Assembly: GCA_017403955.1 (NCBI GenBank)
Contig: JAFRDH010000010.1
Coordinates: 1 to 64,000 of the forward strand
DNA: 64,000 nucleotides
Source of the DNA: Mogibacterium sp.
GTDB lineage: Bacteria > Bacillota > Clostridia > Peptostreptococcales > Anaerovoracaceae
Direction of reading: 5' to 3'
Below are positions 24,731 through 33,764 of this stretch, piece by piece. Position 1 is the stretch's first letter, and every line of letters starts with the position of its first letter. The position numbers and the translations under genes were made by a program. The notes beneath the pieces were generated by a model. That model saw only the letters and a program-made list of their open reading frames with translations, had not been told where the DNA came from and made no database searches.

Positions 24731-26497
24731 TTATTTCATTACCAATACTGCACCTACAAGCATGATGATAAACACAGTAATAATAACCGTGATTATATCT
24801 CCTATCAGACGGTTCTCATTTTCAAATGAGAATTTACGGATCTTAACATTACTGCTGTTAACAGTCCACAGACTCGGATCACCGAGATGAGTTCTCAGAT
24901 AATTTGCAAAAGCACCGGCCCTTCCGTCGCACCAAACGAATATTCTGTGCGCAATTTCCGAAAGAAGGAGGATCAGCGCATTGAGTGGTTTTCTGTAGAA
25001 CCAGTCAAAGTCGATCGTTATTTCATCATGCGGTTTCATCTTCTTGAGATACAGGAAGAACGGAATAGAACCGCCTGCGAATATTGCGATGTATTCCAGA
25101 ACATGTCCCATATTATACGGATCAACGATCGTAGCATTTGGCATCAAAGCGTAGAATTTTGCCGGGAAGAAGCCGATCAGCATCGTTATGATCGTACCGA
25201 GGATCATAGCGAGTTCCATAGTGAACGGTATCTTTCTGACTACTTTTGATTCCTCCGGATCATCGCACGGCCCGAAAAATACGAACCAGTTTATCTTCAG
25301 TGTGATGGACAGGAGTGTTCCGACGCCGCCTGCAGTTACCAGAAGACCCGGGATCACAAATCCACCCTCATGAAGGCCGTCCATGATAAGTGCCTTACTG
25401 ACAAAGCCTGAAAGGCCCGGAAGTCCGGCTATAGCGAGTGATGAGATCAGGAAGCATATTGCAGTTACAGGCATTTTCTTTGCCATTCCGCCGAGTTCAG
25501 TGATCTTGCTCTTCCCTGTTGCGTAGATCACCGCGCCTGCACCCATCATCAGAACACCTTTGAACATGATATTAGTGATCGCATGTGCTGTAGCTGCGTC
25601 TGCGCCTATAGCTCCGCCTACACCTATTGCAGCGATCATCATACCGAGCTGGCTGATGATGTGATATGCAAGAAGTCTTCTTATGTCATTTTCCATGATC
25701 GCCATGCATGCTGCATAAATCGATACGATCGCACCGATCCATACCAGCGATTCAAGTCCGGCAAACATTCTGATCATCAGATAGATAGCTGCTTTGGTCG
25801 TGAATGAAGAAAGATATACCGTTCCGGTCGCCGTAGATTCAGGGTAAGCATCCGGGAGCCATGCATGGACAGGCGGTATCGCTGCATTGACGGCTACTCC
25901 GATAGCTATCAGCCAGAAGCAAGGCTCACCATAGCAGTTAACGATGTTCTCGATCTGATTACCATAGTGGAACATGTAGATGATGAGACCTGCAAGTAAC
26001 ATATTACCGCCAAAAGCATGCATCAGAATATATCGGAATGATGCTCTTGCAGATTGCCTGTCGTGCTTGGCGTAGATCACATACATCGAAGCGAAAGCTG
26101 ATACTTCCCAGAATACGATGAGTGATATGCAGTCTCCTGCAAGTACTACCCCCATTACACTTCCCGCGTAGACAAGTGACATACCGCACTCATATCTGTG
26201 CTGGATCCCTTCTCCGTAGAATCCGTTTAAGATCGCAATGATACAGAATGCCAGCATGAACGCAAATGAGAGACCATCAAAATGGATAAACTCCATATGT
26301 ATATATGAAGCAATATCATAAGTCAGACTACTCTCTTCTGTCATCTGGAACAATGCATAAGTTGCTGCAATTGGCGCGATAAGACCCAGAGGCTTCCTGA
26401 AAGGACGAGGAAGAAGCATCACAATAATACCGAAGCCTATCATTATAAGGCCCGGGTGAAGCATTCCCTTGATCATTTCAAAAATCATTCCTGTCAT
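24731..26497 (-). CDS. Large antiporter-like subunit (NuoL/MrpA-type), 588 aa
   Basis: A polytopic protein of the proton-conducting transporter family with about 14 core membrane segments. It contains the family Glu/Lys-bearing core: FWEVSAFASMYVIYAKHD, the broken-helix region PPVHAWLPDAYPESTATGTVYLSSF and RRLLAYHIISQLGMMIAAIG. The C-terminus adds a long amphipathic part and a last TM. It is the last gene of a ten-gene leftward operon (33630-24731) and lies 15 bp after the 218-aa gene. It likely forms one of three ion channels of an Mrp/Mbh-like complex exchanging Na+ for H+. Confidence 0.85.
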   Translation of the reverse strand: MTGMIFEMIKGMLHPGLIMIGFGIIVMLLPRPFRKPLGLIAPIAATYALFQMTEESSLTYDIASYIHMEFIHFDGLSFAFMLAFCIIAILNGFYGEGIQHRYECGMSLVYAGSVMGVVLAGDCISLIVFWEVSAFASMYVIYAKHDRQSARASFRYILMHAFGGNMLLAGLIIYMFHYGNQIENIVNCYGEPCFWLIAIGVAVNAAIPPVHAWLPDAYPESTATGTVYLSSFTTKAAIYLMIRMFAGLESLVWIGAIVSIYAACMAIMENDIRRLLAYHIISQLGMMIAAIGVGGAIGADAATAHAITNIMFKGVLMMGAGAVIYATGKSKITELGGMAKKMPVTAICFLISSLAIAGLPGLSGFVSKALIMDGLHEGGFVIPGLLVTAGGVGTLLSITLKINWFVFFGPCDDPEESKVVRKIPFTMELAMILGTIITMLIGFFPAKFYALMPNATIVDPYNMGHVLEYIAIFAGGSIPFFLYLKKMKPHDEITIDFDWFYRKPLNALILLLSEIAHRIFVWCDGRAGAFANYLRTHLGDPSLWTVNSSNVKIRKFSFENENRLIGDIITVIITVFIIMLVGAVLVMK

Positions 26498-26512
26498 CGA
26501 CTATCCCCTTGA

Positions 26513-27169
26513 TCAGTCTTCGTTCATGTTCTCATAAATAAGGTCAAGAATAACCTTTTTGGTTGCTTTGTCAGGGAGTTCAATACCCATTGACTCAGCG
26601 ATTTCAATAAGTTCTGCCTTGTTCATCCTCATAGAAGGCTTGCGCTTGCCGGTCTTTCTGCGGGCAGGCTTCTCAGGCTCAGCAGGCATTTGCGGTTCTT
26701 CCGGTTCCGCCGGAACTTCAAGCTCAGCCTCAGGCAGTGATTCAATCTGCTGTTTGTATGCTTCTTCAAGACTCTTCCGGATATCTTCAAGGTTCTCTTT
26801 ATGCTCATCATGCTCGTCCGGAACCTCAGGCAGAAGGTCTTCAGCTTCAGGTCCAGACTTTTCTTCTGCTGTAAGGCCCGGCATGATTTCTTTATCGATA
26901 AGATGCATCTCGGCGGCCTGCTCAACAGATATCTTAGGATCTACATGGATATTTTCTCCTGTCAATTCACCTTCCGGATTGGTTTCCATCTCATCATTGA
27001 TGCTGAGCCCGGCGCTGTTAAGCATGAGTTCTTCCTGGTACAGTTCCGCAGCATTGTAATAATCCGCAGGTCTCCTTATGAGGAACTGCAGTATGATCTT
27101 GCTCAGCACTATAAGAGCTGCCGAGCTGACAAATGCTATTAAGAAATACCGGAGTGTTTCGTGAACCAT
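26513..27169 (-). CDS. One-TM protein with acidic linker and SAP/HeH-like C-terminus, 218 aa
   Basis: Residues 8-31 form one membrane helix followed by Arg-Arg, predicting a cytoplasmic C-terminus. A long acidic, Pro/Glu-rich linker (about 50-170) follows, then a basic patch (ARRKTGKRKPSMRM, about 169-182) and a short helical motif, MNKAELIEIAESMGIELP, resembling SAP/HeH/Rho-N type nucleic-acid-binding motifs. It is encoded between two antiporter subunits (26 and 15 bp gaps). I know of no standard Mrp subunit of this kind. The membrane role is clear from sequence; nucleic acid binding is inference. Confidence 0.65.
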   Translation of the reverse strand: MVHETLRYFLIAFVSSAALIVLSKIILQFLIRRPADYYNAAELYQEELMLNSAGLSINDEMETNPEGELTGENIHVDPKISVEQAAEMHLIDKEIMPGLTAEEKSGPEAEDLLPEVPDEHDEHKENLEDIRKSLEEAYKQQIESLPEAELEVPAEPEEPQMPAEPEKPARRKTGKRKPSMRMNKAELIEIAESMGIELPDKATKKVILDLIYENMNED

Positions 27170-27195
27170 ATCAGTTTTCTATAAAATAATTATCG

Positions 27196-28704
27196 TTACA
27201 TCAGCGGTGTAAAAATAGAGTTCCCTGCCATGATCGAGAAGTCGAACAGATGCAGGCCAATATTCGGTGCGATGCCGAGTATTATTGAGATTATTGCAGT
27301 TATTACAAGAGGCACCAGCATACACAGAGAAGCTTCTCCCCTGGCTGCAAAATCAGGATTCTCAACTTCTTTCTTGAACGCGATCAGTACAACCGGCATC
27401 AAGTATGCAAGAGCCAGCAGAGCGCTGACGATCAGTGTGGCAACGAAGAAAGGTTTTCCCATTGCGACAGCACCGAATATGATATTTGCTTTACTTACAA
27501 ATCCCGCAAAGAACGGGAAGCCTGCGATACCGAATGAGGCAAGTGTGAAGCATGCCATAGTAACAGGCATTCTCTTGCCTAATCCGAGCATTTCTCTGAT
27601 ATCTTTCTTGTGTGTTGTAACGAATATCGCACCTGCAGCCATAAACAAAGTGATCTTCATGAATGCATGCGCAACTATGTGATACAAAGCACCGGCAGTA
27701 CTGAAAGGTGTCAGTATGCATATACCAAGAACGATATATGAAAGCTGCCCTACAGTAGAAAACGCCAGTCTCGCCTTGAGATTCGTCTTCTTGAGTGCGA
27801 TCAGTGACGATACCAGAATAGTGAATACCGCCATCCAGGCTAAAATATCTGCTCCGTGACAGGATTTGGCAAGTGTCGGTCCGAAGACATACAGAACCAC
27901 TCTGAGTGTGCAGAACGCTCCGGCTTTGACTACAGCTACAGCATGGAGAAGCGCACTTACAGGTGTAGGCGCGACCATCGCTGCAGGAAGCCAGCTGTGA
28001 AGTGGCATCACGCCGGCTTTGACCATGCCTGCTCCGACCATCATGAAGAATACGATGAGAGCCCATGGCATCGGAAGCATTTCTTCTGTCAGGAATCCGC
28101 CGGGTGTGAATTCCATGGTTCCGGATACCGCGTATACAATTACTATAGCTGCAAAGAATATCTGTCCGCTGATCAGTGTATATGCAAGATACTTACGTCC
28201 GGAGATCGTGCCTTCTTTGTCTCTGTAGTGGGCAACCAGCGGATATGTCGCAACAGTAAGTACTTCATAGAAAATGAAGAATGTTATCAAATTGGCCGCA
28301 AAGCAAATACCTGTCGCAGCGCTTAGGCACATTGCAAATGCCGCATAATAACCGGTCTGATTCTGCTCTCCATGTCCTCGCATATATCCGATCGAATAAA
28401 CTGATGTAAGGATCCATAGTGTCGAAGCTACGCAGGCGAATACCATACCTGCCGGATCGACATTGAACGCAAATGATACGCCTTTGACTATACTGAATAG
28501 TTCAAGATGTATCTCCGTTCCTTCGAGGACGTACGGGATCATCGAATATACGATGATTATCTTGAGTGCCGATGCAATAAGTGTGATAGCTTCTCTGGCG
28601 TTAGGTCTGATATGTTCTCCGAGAACATATATTAGGCCGGATGCAATAAGAGAAACCATTACTGCAAGGAGGGGTCTGTATTCAATTGCCGTTATGAATG
28701 TCAT
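27196..28704 (-). CDS. Large antiporter-like subunit (MrpD/NuoN-type), 502 aa
   Basis: A polytopic member of the NuoL/M/N family with about 14 membrane segments. Core motifs are FFIFYEVLTVATYPLVAHYR with the TM5-type Glu, MPLHSWLPAAMVAPTPVSAL, KARLAFSTVGQLSYIVLG and ALYHIVAHAFMKITLFMAAG. It overlaps the preceding MrpD gene by 4 bp. Together with 28701-30176 and 24731-26497 it gives the complex three antiporter-like channels, where classic Mrp has two. Confidence 0.85.
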   Translation of the reverse strand: MTFITAIEYRPLLAVMVSLIASGLIYVLGEHIRPNAREAITLIASALKIIIVYSMIPYVLEGTEIHLELFSIVKGVSFAFNVDPAGMVFACVASTLWILTSVYSIGYMRGHGEQNQTGYYAAFAMCLSAATGICFAANLITFFIFYEVLTVATYPLVAHYRDKEGTISGRKYLAYTLISGQIFFAAIVIVYAVSGTMEFTPGGFLTEEMLPMPWALIVFFMMVGAGMVKAGVMPLHSWLPAAMVAPTPVSALLHAVAVVKAGAFCTLRVVLYVFGPTLAKSCHGADILAWMAVFTILVSSLIALKKTNLKARLAFSTVGQLSYIVLGICILTPFSTAGALYHIVAHAFMKITLFMAAGAIFVTTHKKDIREMLGLGKRMPVTMACFTLASFGIAGFPFFAGFVSKANIIFGAVAMGKPFFVATLIVSALLALAYLMPVVLIAFKKEVENPDFAARGEASLCMLVPLVITAIISIILGIAPNIGLHLFDFSIMAGNSIFTPLM

Positions 28705-30176
28705 AGGCCCACCCCCTCAAGTGTCAACATCAGAATGTCAAAGAGCTTGACGTTGAAAATACCGATACCGAGTATTGCGATAAAGCACACGACAACAGGC
28801 AGGATGATCGTCAGAGGGAGCTCAAGTTCGCCTTTGCTCCACTTATCATCAAGGCCCTTGTCCTGCTGAATGAATACTTTCTCGATAACTTTAAAGAAGT
28901 AAACAGCATTGAGCAGACTGGAGATCACAAGTACTGCGATATATATCCATTCGTGACGTCCCGCTGCTCCGAGTGCGAGATACCATTTACTGAAGAATCC
29001 TGCTGTCGGCGGAATACCGATCATCGAAAGTGCTGCTACTACGAGCAGTCCGCATGTAAGCGGCATTTTCTTATAAATCCTGCCGAAGTCATCGATATTT
29101 ACTGTTCCATATTTGAATCTGATCGCTCCGGTGCAGAAGAACAGACCGCCCTTCATGAATGCATGTCCGATCATATGAAGGAATGAGCCCGCAAGAGCCA
29201 CAGGTGTTCCGATAGCGAATCCGAGCGAAATATATCCGATCTGAGCAACTGATGAGTATGCAAGGATCTTGCGTATATCACTCTGTCCCATAGCCATGAG
29301 CGAACCGTATAGCATGCCGAATACTGAGAACACCCCAAGAAGAATGAGCAGGTATTTGACATATATATAATCTGTGCCATAGATACAGTAGAAATACCTG
29401 AACATCGCAAGAGCAGGTATCTTGCCCATTACTCCGGTGATAAGAGGCCTCGTGCCCGGTTCAGCATGTGTATATGCTGACGGCTGCCATCCGTGGAACG
29501 GGAAAAGAGCCATTTTGATACCGAATGCCGCTATCAGGAAGCTCATCGAAACCAGCATCACATCGTCATATCCGCCTTTATTGAGGATCGCGGACAGATC
29601 GCCCATATTAAGAGTCCCTGTCGCTGAATATAATATGCCGATCCCCAGAAGATAGAACGTAGCAGCTATAGTACCTACCAGCATATAACGATATGCGGAG
29701 ACAACGCCCTTGCTGCCGCCCATCGCGATAAGGCAATATGCAGACAATGATGTGATCTCCAGGAAAACATACAGGTTGAACATGTCCCCTGTCGATGTCA
29801 TTCCCAGAAGTCCTGTAATGAGCAAAGCGAGAATAGCGTTGGCACTGCCTTTTACTACAGGTCTGTCATCACCGAAATTCTCTGCAAACAGAACGGTCAG
29901 GAAGCCGATGATAGAGATCATGACAATGATCAAAGCGTTAAGTGAATCTATGACGAGCTCGATCCCGAACGGCGGCTCATATCCCCCTACCGCATAGTGG
30001 ATCGTTCCTTCAGTAATAACTGTCCTGAGCTGAATAACAGACAGCACAAGAGAGCCTGCAGTCGCAAGCACAACAAGAGCACGCCCGAGGCGTTTATGTA
30101 GTCCTGTGAGCAGAAGACATAAAAGTGCCGAGCAGAGCGGGAGCAATATTATCAATACAGGTATATTTTCCTTCAC
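28701..30176 (-). CDS. mrpD: Na+/H+ antiporter subunit D (MrpD), 491 aa
   Basis: A polytopic protein with the MrpD core: FNLYVFLEITSLSAYCLIA with the key Glu, PFHGWQPSAYTHAEPGTRPL, RKILAYSSVAQIGYISLG and LHMIGHAFMKGGLFFCTGAI. It overlaps MrpC upstream and the second MrpD-like gene downstream by 4 bp each, as in tightly coupled complex subunits. It transports Na+ or H+ across the cytoplasmic membrane. Confidence 0.88.
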   Translation of the reverse strand: MKENIPVLIILLPLCSALLCLLLTGLHKRLGRALVVLATAGSLVLSVIQLRTVITEGTIHYAVGGYEPPFGIELVIDSLNALIIVMISIIGFLTVLFAENFGDDRPVVKGSANAILALLITGLLGMTSTGDMFNLYVFLEITSLSAYCLIAMGGSKGVVSAYRYMLVGTIAATFYLLGIGILYSATGTLNMGDLSAILNKGGYDDVMLVSMSFLIAAFGIKMALFPFHGWQPSAYTHAEPGTRPLITGVMGKIPALAMFRYFYCIYGTDYIYVKYLLILLGVFSVFGMLYGSLMAMGQSDIRKILAYSSVAQIGYISLGFAIGTPVALAGSFLHMIGHAFMKGGLFFCTGAIRFKYGTVNIDDFGRIYKKMPLTCGLLVVAALSMIGIPPTAGFFSKWYLALGAAGRHEWIYIAVLVISSLLNAVYFFKVIEKVFIQQDKGLDDKWSKGELELPLTIILPVVVCFIAILGIGIFNVKLFDILMLTLEGVGL

Positions 30177-30571
30177 TCCTTCTCTCCTGTTTTTGTTTTA
30201 TTCTCTCGTCTGATAAGATCGTCTTCTTCGATCGTGCCGTATTTCTCAGTAATTCTGAAAAGCAATGATAATCCGACGCCTGTAGTACCAAGGCTGACAA
30301 CGATAGCTGTCAGCATCAGTCCGTGAGGCAGCGGATTGATATATTCTGAAGCTTTGACGACTTCGCTTAGTGCAACAGGGATCGTACCTCCCGTTTTCTG
30401 TCCGAAGCAAAGGAAGAAGAAGATGACCGCTACCTGCATGACATTCATGCAGATAAGTTTCTTCATATAATTGTTGCACACAATAATGCCTGCCGCTCCG
30501 AGTGAAAGCAGGATCAGTGTGAGCAAATATATTCCTTTTGCAGCCAGAAATGCATTAATCGTTGTCATCAT
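30173..30571 (-). CDS. mrpC: Na+/H+ antiporter subunit C (MrpC/NuoK-like), 132 aa
   Basis: Three membrane helices with the NuoK-like signatures LICMNVMQVAVIFFFL and PHGLMLTAIVVSLGTTGVGL. It overlaps the MnhB-like gene by 17 bp and MrpD by 4 bp. Two adjacent ATG codons at the start are equally possible. The C-terminal tail is charged and cytoplasmic. Confidence 0.88.
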   Translation of the reverse strand: MMTTINAFLAAKGIYLLTLILLSLGAAGIIVCNNYMKKLICMNVMQVAVIFFFLCFGQKTGGTIPVALSEVVKASEYINPLPHGLMLTAIVVSLGTTGVGLSLLFRITEKYGTIEEDDLIRRENKTKTGEKE

Positions 30572-31325
30572 CGAATGATATCCTCTCCCTGAGGGCGTTC
30601 AGAATTGTGATGATCGTACCGGCAACACCTATCGTGACTCCGATCTCAACTGCGGTGATGCCGATTGAATGAAGCTCAGCTTCGTGGATGTTGAAAGGCA
30701 ACTTGTTGTACTGCAGATAAAGGCCTCCGCCTATGAAGCAGATGATTCCTGTCAGTGCGTAGATGAAAGGCCCAAGGCCGGCTATTGCGGCAGACATGAA
30801 CTTGGTAAGGTTCATGATCGGTTTATCTCTCTTGACTGCCATGACATCCAGCAGATAAGTCATTCCTATCAGGGCTCCTGCCTGGAAACCTCCTCCGAGA
30901 CTGACTTCTCCATGGAACAGTACATACATTGCGTATATGAGTATCAGCGGCTCGATCGTTGAGATCATTACGTCTTTGTTGATCGTCTGATAAATCGGAG
31001 TACCGCCTGTATTCCTTGTCCGTTTGAAATCTCCCGGCGACGGAATTCTTCTGCGCGGTTTGTTGGCCATGATGAGAACGACCGAGATGCCGGCAAGGAA
31101 CATTACTGTTGTCTCGAACATAGTATCGAAAGCCCTGTAGTCTACAATAACTGCAGTTACCATATTAGGAGAATTGCACTCATCGATAGCATGTTCAATA
31201 TAATAATCAGACACATGAGAATTAGGGGGCGACTCAGGGTCCCCTATTGCCGGCAATACATCGAACGCAATGAACGGTACGGTGATCACCACTATTAACA
31301 TGATAATTGTCAATACTTTCCTCAT
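30555..31325 (-). CDS. MnhB-type subunit with N-terminal extension (MrpB/MbhEF-like), 256 aa
   Basis: The C-terminal half is the MnhB domain with the signature VLFHGEVSLGGGFQAGALIG and four membrane helices. The N-terminal third has one TM, a Ser/Pro-rich extracytoplasmic loop and a second TM, matching the extra MbhE-like part of Mbh/Mbx-type complexes. It lies 6 bp after the DUF4040 subunit gene. It is a structural membrane subunit of the antiporter. Confidence 0.82.
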   Translation of the reverse strand: MRKVLTIIMLIVVITVPFIAFDVLPAIGDPESPPNSHVSDYYIEHAIDECNSPNMVTAVIVDYRAFDTMFETTVMFLAGISVVLIMANKPRRRIPSPGDFKRTRNTGGTPIYQTINKDVMISTIEPLILIYAMYVLFHGEVSLGGGFQAGALIGMTYLLDVMAVKRDKPIMNLTKFMSAAIAGLGPFIYALTGIICFIGGGLYLQYNKLPFNIHEAELHSIGITAVEIGVTIGVAGTIITILNALRERISFDDDND

Positions 31326-31331
31326 GTAATG

Positions 31332-31571
31332 TTATTTGGTCTTCCTGTTGACCGATCTGAGAATGATAATGAAAAATACTGTTGAGATAACTCCGATAAC
31401 TGCTTCTGTGAAGGCTACGTCAGGAGCTCCCATAACTATATAAAGGAACATAGTGATGAAACTGAAAGCACAGTAAATAACGACAGAGGTCATAAGATCT
31501 TTGCCGAATATGATCGCTACTGTTATTCCAATGAGTCCGAGCAGCAGAATTGCTTCAAGTATCAGTGTCAT
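31332..31571 (-). CDS. DUF4040 / MbhD-like antiporter subunit, 79 aa
   Basis: Three membrane helices with the pattern YCAFSFITMFLYIVMGAPDV followed by AFTEAVIGVIS, typical of the DUF4040 domain that is part of MrpA in aerobes and a separate MbhD subunit in anaerobes. It starts 15 bp after mrpG and ends 6 bp before the MnhB-type gene. The separate state of this domain matches the Mbh-like subunit set of anaerobes. Confidence 0.85.
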   Translation of the reverse strand: MTLILEAILLLGLIGITVAIIFGKDLMTSVVIYCAFSFITMFLYIVMGAPDVAFTEAVIGVISTVFFIIILRSVNRKTK

Positions 31572-31586
31572 CGGTTCGTCCTTTAA

Positions 31587-32753
31587 TTAATTATCTGTAT
31601 CTGTATTCTTGTTCTTGTTATCTCCGGACTGCTTATTGCCGGACTTCTTGTTTCCTGAAGATCTCTTCCTGCCGGATGAATTCCTGCGTTTCTTGCCGGA
31701 ATTGCTCCCCTTATTTTCAGAAGGCTTGTTTTCAGATGTCTTGTTCTCAGACGCCCTTTTCTCAGGAGTCTTACTTGCAGTTTCCTGCTTGACTTCATTC
31801 TTTGCCTCAGCGCTGTCCTTGTCCGCAGGCTTCTTGTTTCCTGGAGATCTCTTTCTGCCGGATGAATTTCTGCGCTTCTTGCCGGAATTGCTTCCTTTGT
31901 TGTCAGAAGTCTTGTTTTCAGAAGTCTTATTATCGGAAGTCTTACTTGCAGGATCCTGCTTGACTTCGTTCTTAGTCTCAGTGTTGTCTGTTTCTGCAGG
32001 TTTCTTGCTTCCTGAAGATCTCTTCTTGCCGGATGAGTTCCTGCGCTTCCTGCCGGAACTGCTTCCTTTGTTGTCAGATGGCTTATTGTCAGAAGTCTTA
32101 TTATCTGAAGTCTTGGTATCTGCTTCCTGCTTGACTTCGCTCTTAGTCTCAGTGCTGTCTGTTTCTGCAGGTTTATCTGGCTTCTTCTTGCCCTGATTGC
32201 GTCTCCTGTTATTTCTCTTCCTCGGCTGAGACTTCTTTTCAGCCGGCTTTTCAGGAGTCTCTTCAGTACCCTTCTGTTCGGATTCTTCCGCAGAAGGCTC
32301 TTTTACAGTTGATTCGATTTCTTTCTTTTCCAGTTTAGCCGGTTCCTTCTCTTCAAGTATTGGCTCCGTTGTATCAGGAGTCTTGCGCAGTTCATCCATC
32401 TCGATCACAGGCTCATCAGAAGGCTGTCTTTCAGTAGATTTGCCCGATGCTGTACTGTTGTAGTCCAGATAATCATCTCTGCGAATCGCCGCTATCATCA
32501 TAAGATTCGTGCCAAGCGGATTGGTCAGAACGATAATGAAGAAAATCAGAAGGATCTTGAGTGACAAAAGGTTAAAGCCTGTCATCAGGATCATTCCGGT
32601 CATAATCAGCAAAGCCCCAAGCGTATCTCCTATTCCCTGTGCATGAAGTCTGGTGAAAAAGTCAGGGAATCTGATGATACCGATCAGTGCAAAAGAAATG
32701 AACAAAAGACCTGCCACCGATAGGACGATCGTAAGTAACTGTAATACTGTCAT
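31587..32753 (-). CDS. mrpG: Na+/H+ antiporter subunit G (MrpG) with a 280-residue repetitive basic tail, 388 aa
   Basis: Residues 1-95 are MrpG: three membrane helices, RFPDFFTRLHAQGIGDTLGA and FFIIVLTNPLGTNLM. Classic MrpG ends near residue 110. Here an acidic linker (110-170) is followed by Arg/Lys-rich segments and three tandem repeats (196-252, 253-309, 310-371) rich in Ser, Asn, Lys and Arg, each holding KRRNSSG(R/K)KRS. The positive-inside pattern puts the tail in the cytoplasm. The gene overlaps mrpF by 4 bp, so the tail is part of a real operon gene. Function of the tail is unknown; binding to RNA, DNA or acidic partners is possible. Confidence 0.85.
   Translation of the reverse strand: MTVLQLLTIVLSVAGLLFISFALIGIIRFPDFFTRLHAQGIGDTLGALLIMTGMILMTGFNLLSLKILLIFFIIVLTNPLGTNLMMIAAIRRDDYLDYNSTASGKSTERQPSDEPVIEMDELRKTPDTTEPILEEKEPAKLEKKEIESTVKEPSAEESEQKGTEETPEKPAEKKSQPRKRNNRRRNQGKKKPDKPAETDSTETKSEVKQEADTKTSDNKTSDNKPSDNKGSSSGRKRRNSSGKKRSSGSKKPAETDNTETKNEVKQDPASKTSDNKTSENKTSDNKGSNSGKKRRNSSGRKRSPGNKKPADKDSAEAKNEVKQETASKTPEKRASENKTSENKPSENKGSNSGKKRRNSSGRKRSSGNKKSGNKQSGDNKNKNTDTDN
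31641..32168 (-). repeat. Three tandem ~171-bp coding repeats in the MrpG tail
   Basis: Units lie at 31998-32168 (57 codons), 31827-31997 (57 codons) and 31641-31826 (62 codons, one extra 5-codon S-E-N-K-x step). Each encodes an E-V-K-Q segment, several S-(D/E)-N-K steps and a K-R-R-N-S-S-G block. Units differ at many synonymous sites, so they are not a very recent expansion. Confidence 0.85.
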
Positions 32754-33016
32754 CTCTTACGCCCTCCTATATACTTGGCAAGTATAACCGATGTGACGAA
32801 ACCGAGGATGGAATAGCTCATTGCGATATCAATATACATATCCTCTCTTCCGTCAATAAAACCTACGGTCAGGATCAGAAGGACAATGACCGTATTCATT
32901 GCGAATATGTAATTCAGTTTGTCCAGAGTTGTTTTCCTGACAAACATGAGGACCAGCATTGCAACAAGTATCAGCACCAGTCCTATCAGCACCAGCTGCC
33001 AGAAACCTGTCATCAT
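32750..33016 (-). CDS. mrpF: Monovalent cation/H+ antiporter subunit F (MrpF), 88 aa
   Basis: A small protein with three membrane helices and the MrpF pattern KLNYIFAMNTVIVLLILTVG followed by a Tyr-Ile-Asp-Ile-Ala-Met-Ser-Tyr stretch. It overlaps mrpE upstream and mrpG downstream by 4 bp each. It is an accessory membrane subunit of the Mrp-like complex. Confidence 0.87.
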   Translation of the reverse strand: MMTGFWQLVLIGLVLILVAMLVLMFVRKTTLDKLNYIFAMNTVIVLLILTVGFIDGREDMYIDIAMSYSILGFVTSVILAKYIGGRKR

Positions 33017-33630
33017 GCTTTTTTCCTCCTGACTATAAATCTCTTAGGAGCATAATTCTCTTCTTGTTTCACAATGTGTTCCGGTACTTCAGACTCATCT
33101 ACCGGGCGGAAATTGATCGTTTCCCCATAGAGCCACGCAACTTTATTCTGCATAGTACCATCGAGGAGGCCCTCTCTGACACTCCTTGTGAGAGCGTGCA
33201 CAGAGAAAATACCGCTTTCCGTAATGTCTATGGTGATTGTTCCCGGAGTAAGAGTAATAGAGTTAGCAAGTATCGCTCTGGCAGAAGGATTATCATAATC
33301 TGCCATGAACCACGCGATGCTCGGCTCAACTTCAGAGCGTCTGAAAAGAGTAACACCTGAAACATAGACTGCGGACTTGATGATCTGATAGATCAGCCAG
33401 CCAAGATACATTATGAATTTGACAGGATTGACTGCAAGCAGATAGTACGTCCTGTCAGTAAGAGCGCCCTTCATATTGAGTGTCTTCGTGCATGCAAAAG
33501 CGATCAGAATACTTGACAAAGCACCGAGGATGAGGAATTTTGTCTCAGTCTTCCCGGACATAACAAACCACAGTGCCATAAGAAGCACTGCGGTAACTAT
33601 GAAATTCAAAACTTTGTTGTTCTTCTTCAC
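33013..33630 (-). CDS. mrpE: Na+/H+ antiporter subunit E (MrpE), 205 aa
   Basis: First gene of the operon. It has two to three N-terminal membrane helices and a cytoplasmic domain with the MrpE signatures ILANSITLTPGTITIDITES and FSVHALTRSVREG. The start is GTG at 33630 with GGGGAAAG upstream. The intergenic space to the divergent radical SAM gene (33631-33873) should hold its promoter; only a -10-like TATACT without a good -35 is seen. Confidence 0.88.
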   Translation of the reverse strand: MKKNNKVLNFIVTAVLLMALWFVMSGKTETKFLILGALSSILIAFACTKTLNMKGALTDRTYYLLAVNPVKFIMYLGWLIYQIIKSAVYVSGVTLFRRSEVEPSIAWFMADYDNPSARAILANSITLTPGTITIDITESGIFSVHALTRSVREGLLDGTMQNKVAWLYGETINFRPVDESEVPEHIVKQEENYAPKRFIVRRKKA

Positions 33631-33764
33631 ACTTTCCCCGCCATATTACGCAAAATGTATCATTCATAGTATACATTAAATGCATATAAAATTGCACAAA
33701 AACAATTCGCAAAACGTTCAAAAATACACAATGGTTGTCAATTGAATAACTATCGTCGCAGTTA

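Noticed and set aside
31609-32196. A plus-strand frame with repeats that looks like a repetitive protein, and a first thought of a CRISPR-like array
   Set aside because: It is the antisense of the MrpG tail; units are about 171 bp, abut without spacers and are in frame with mrpG.
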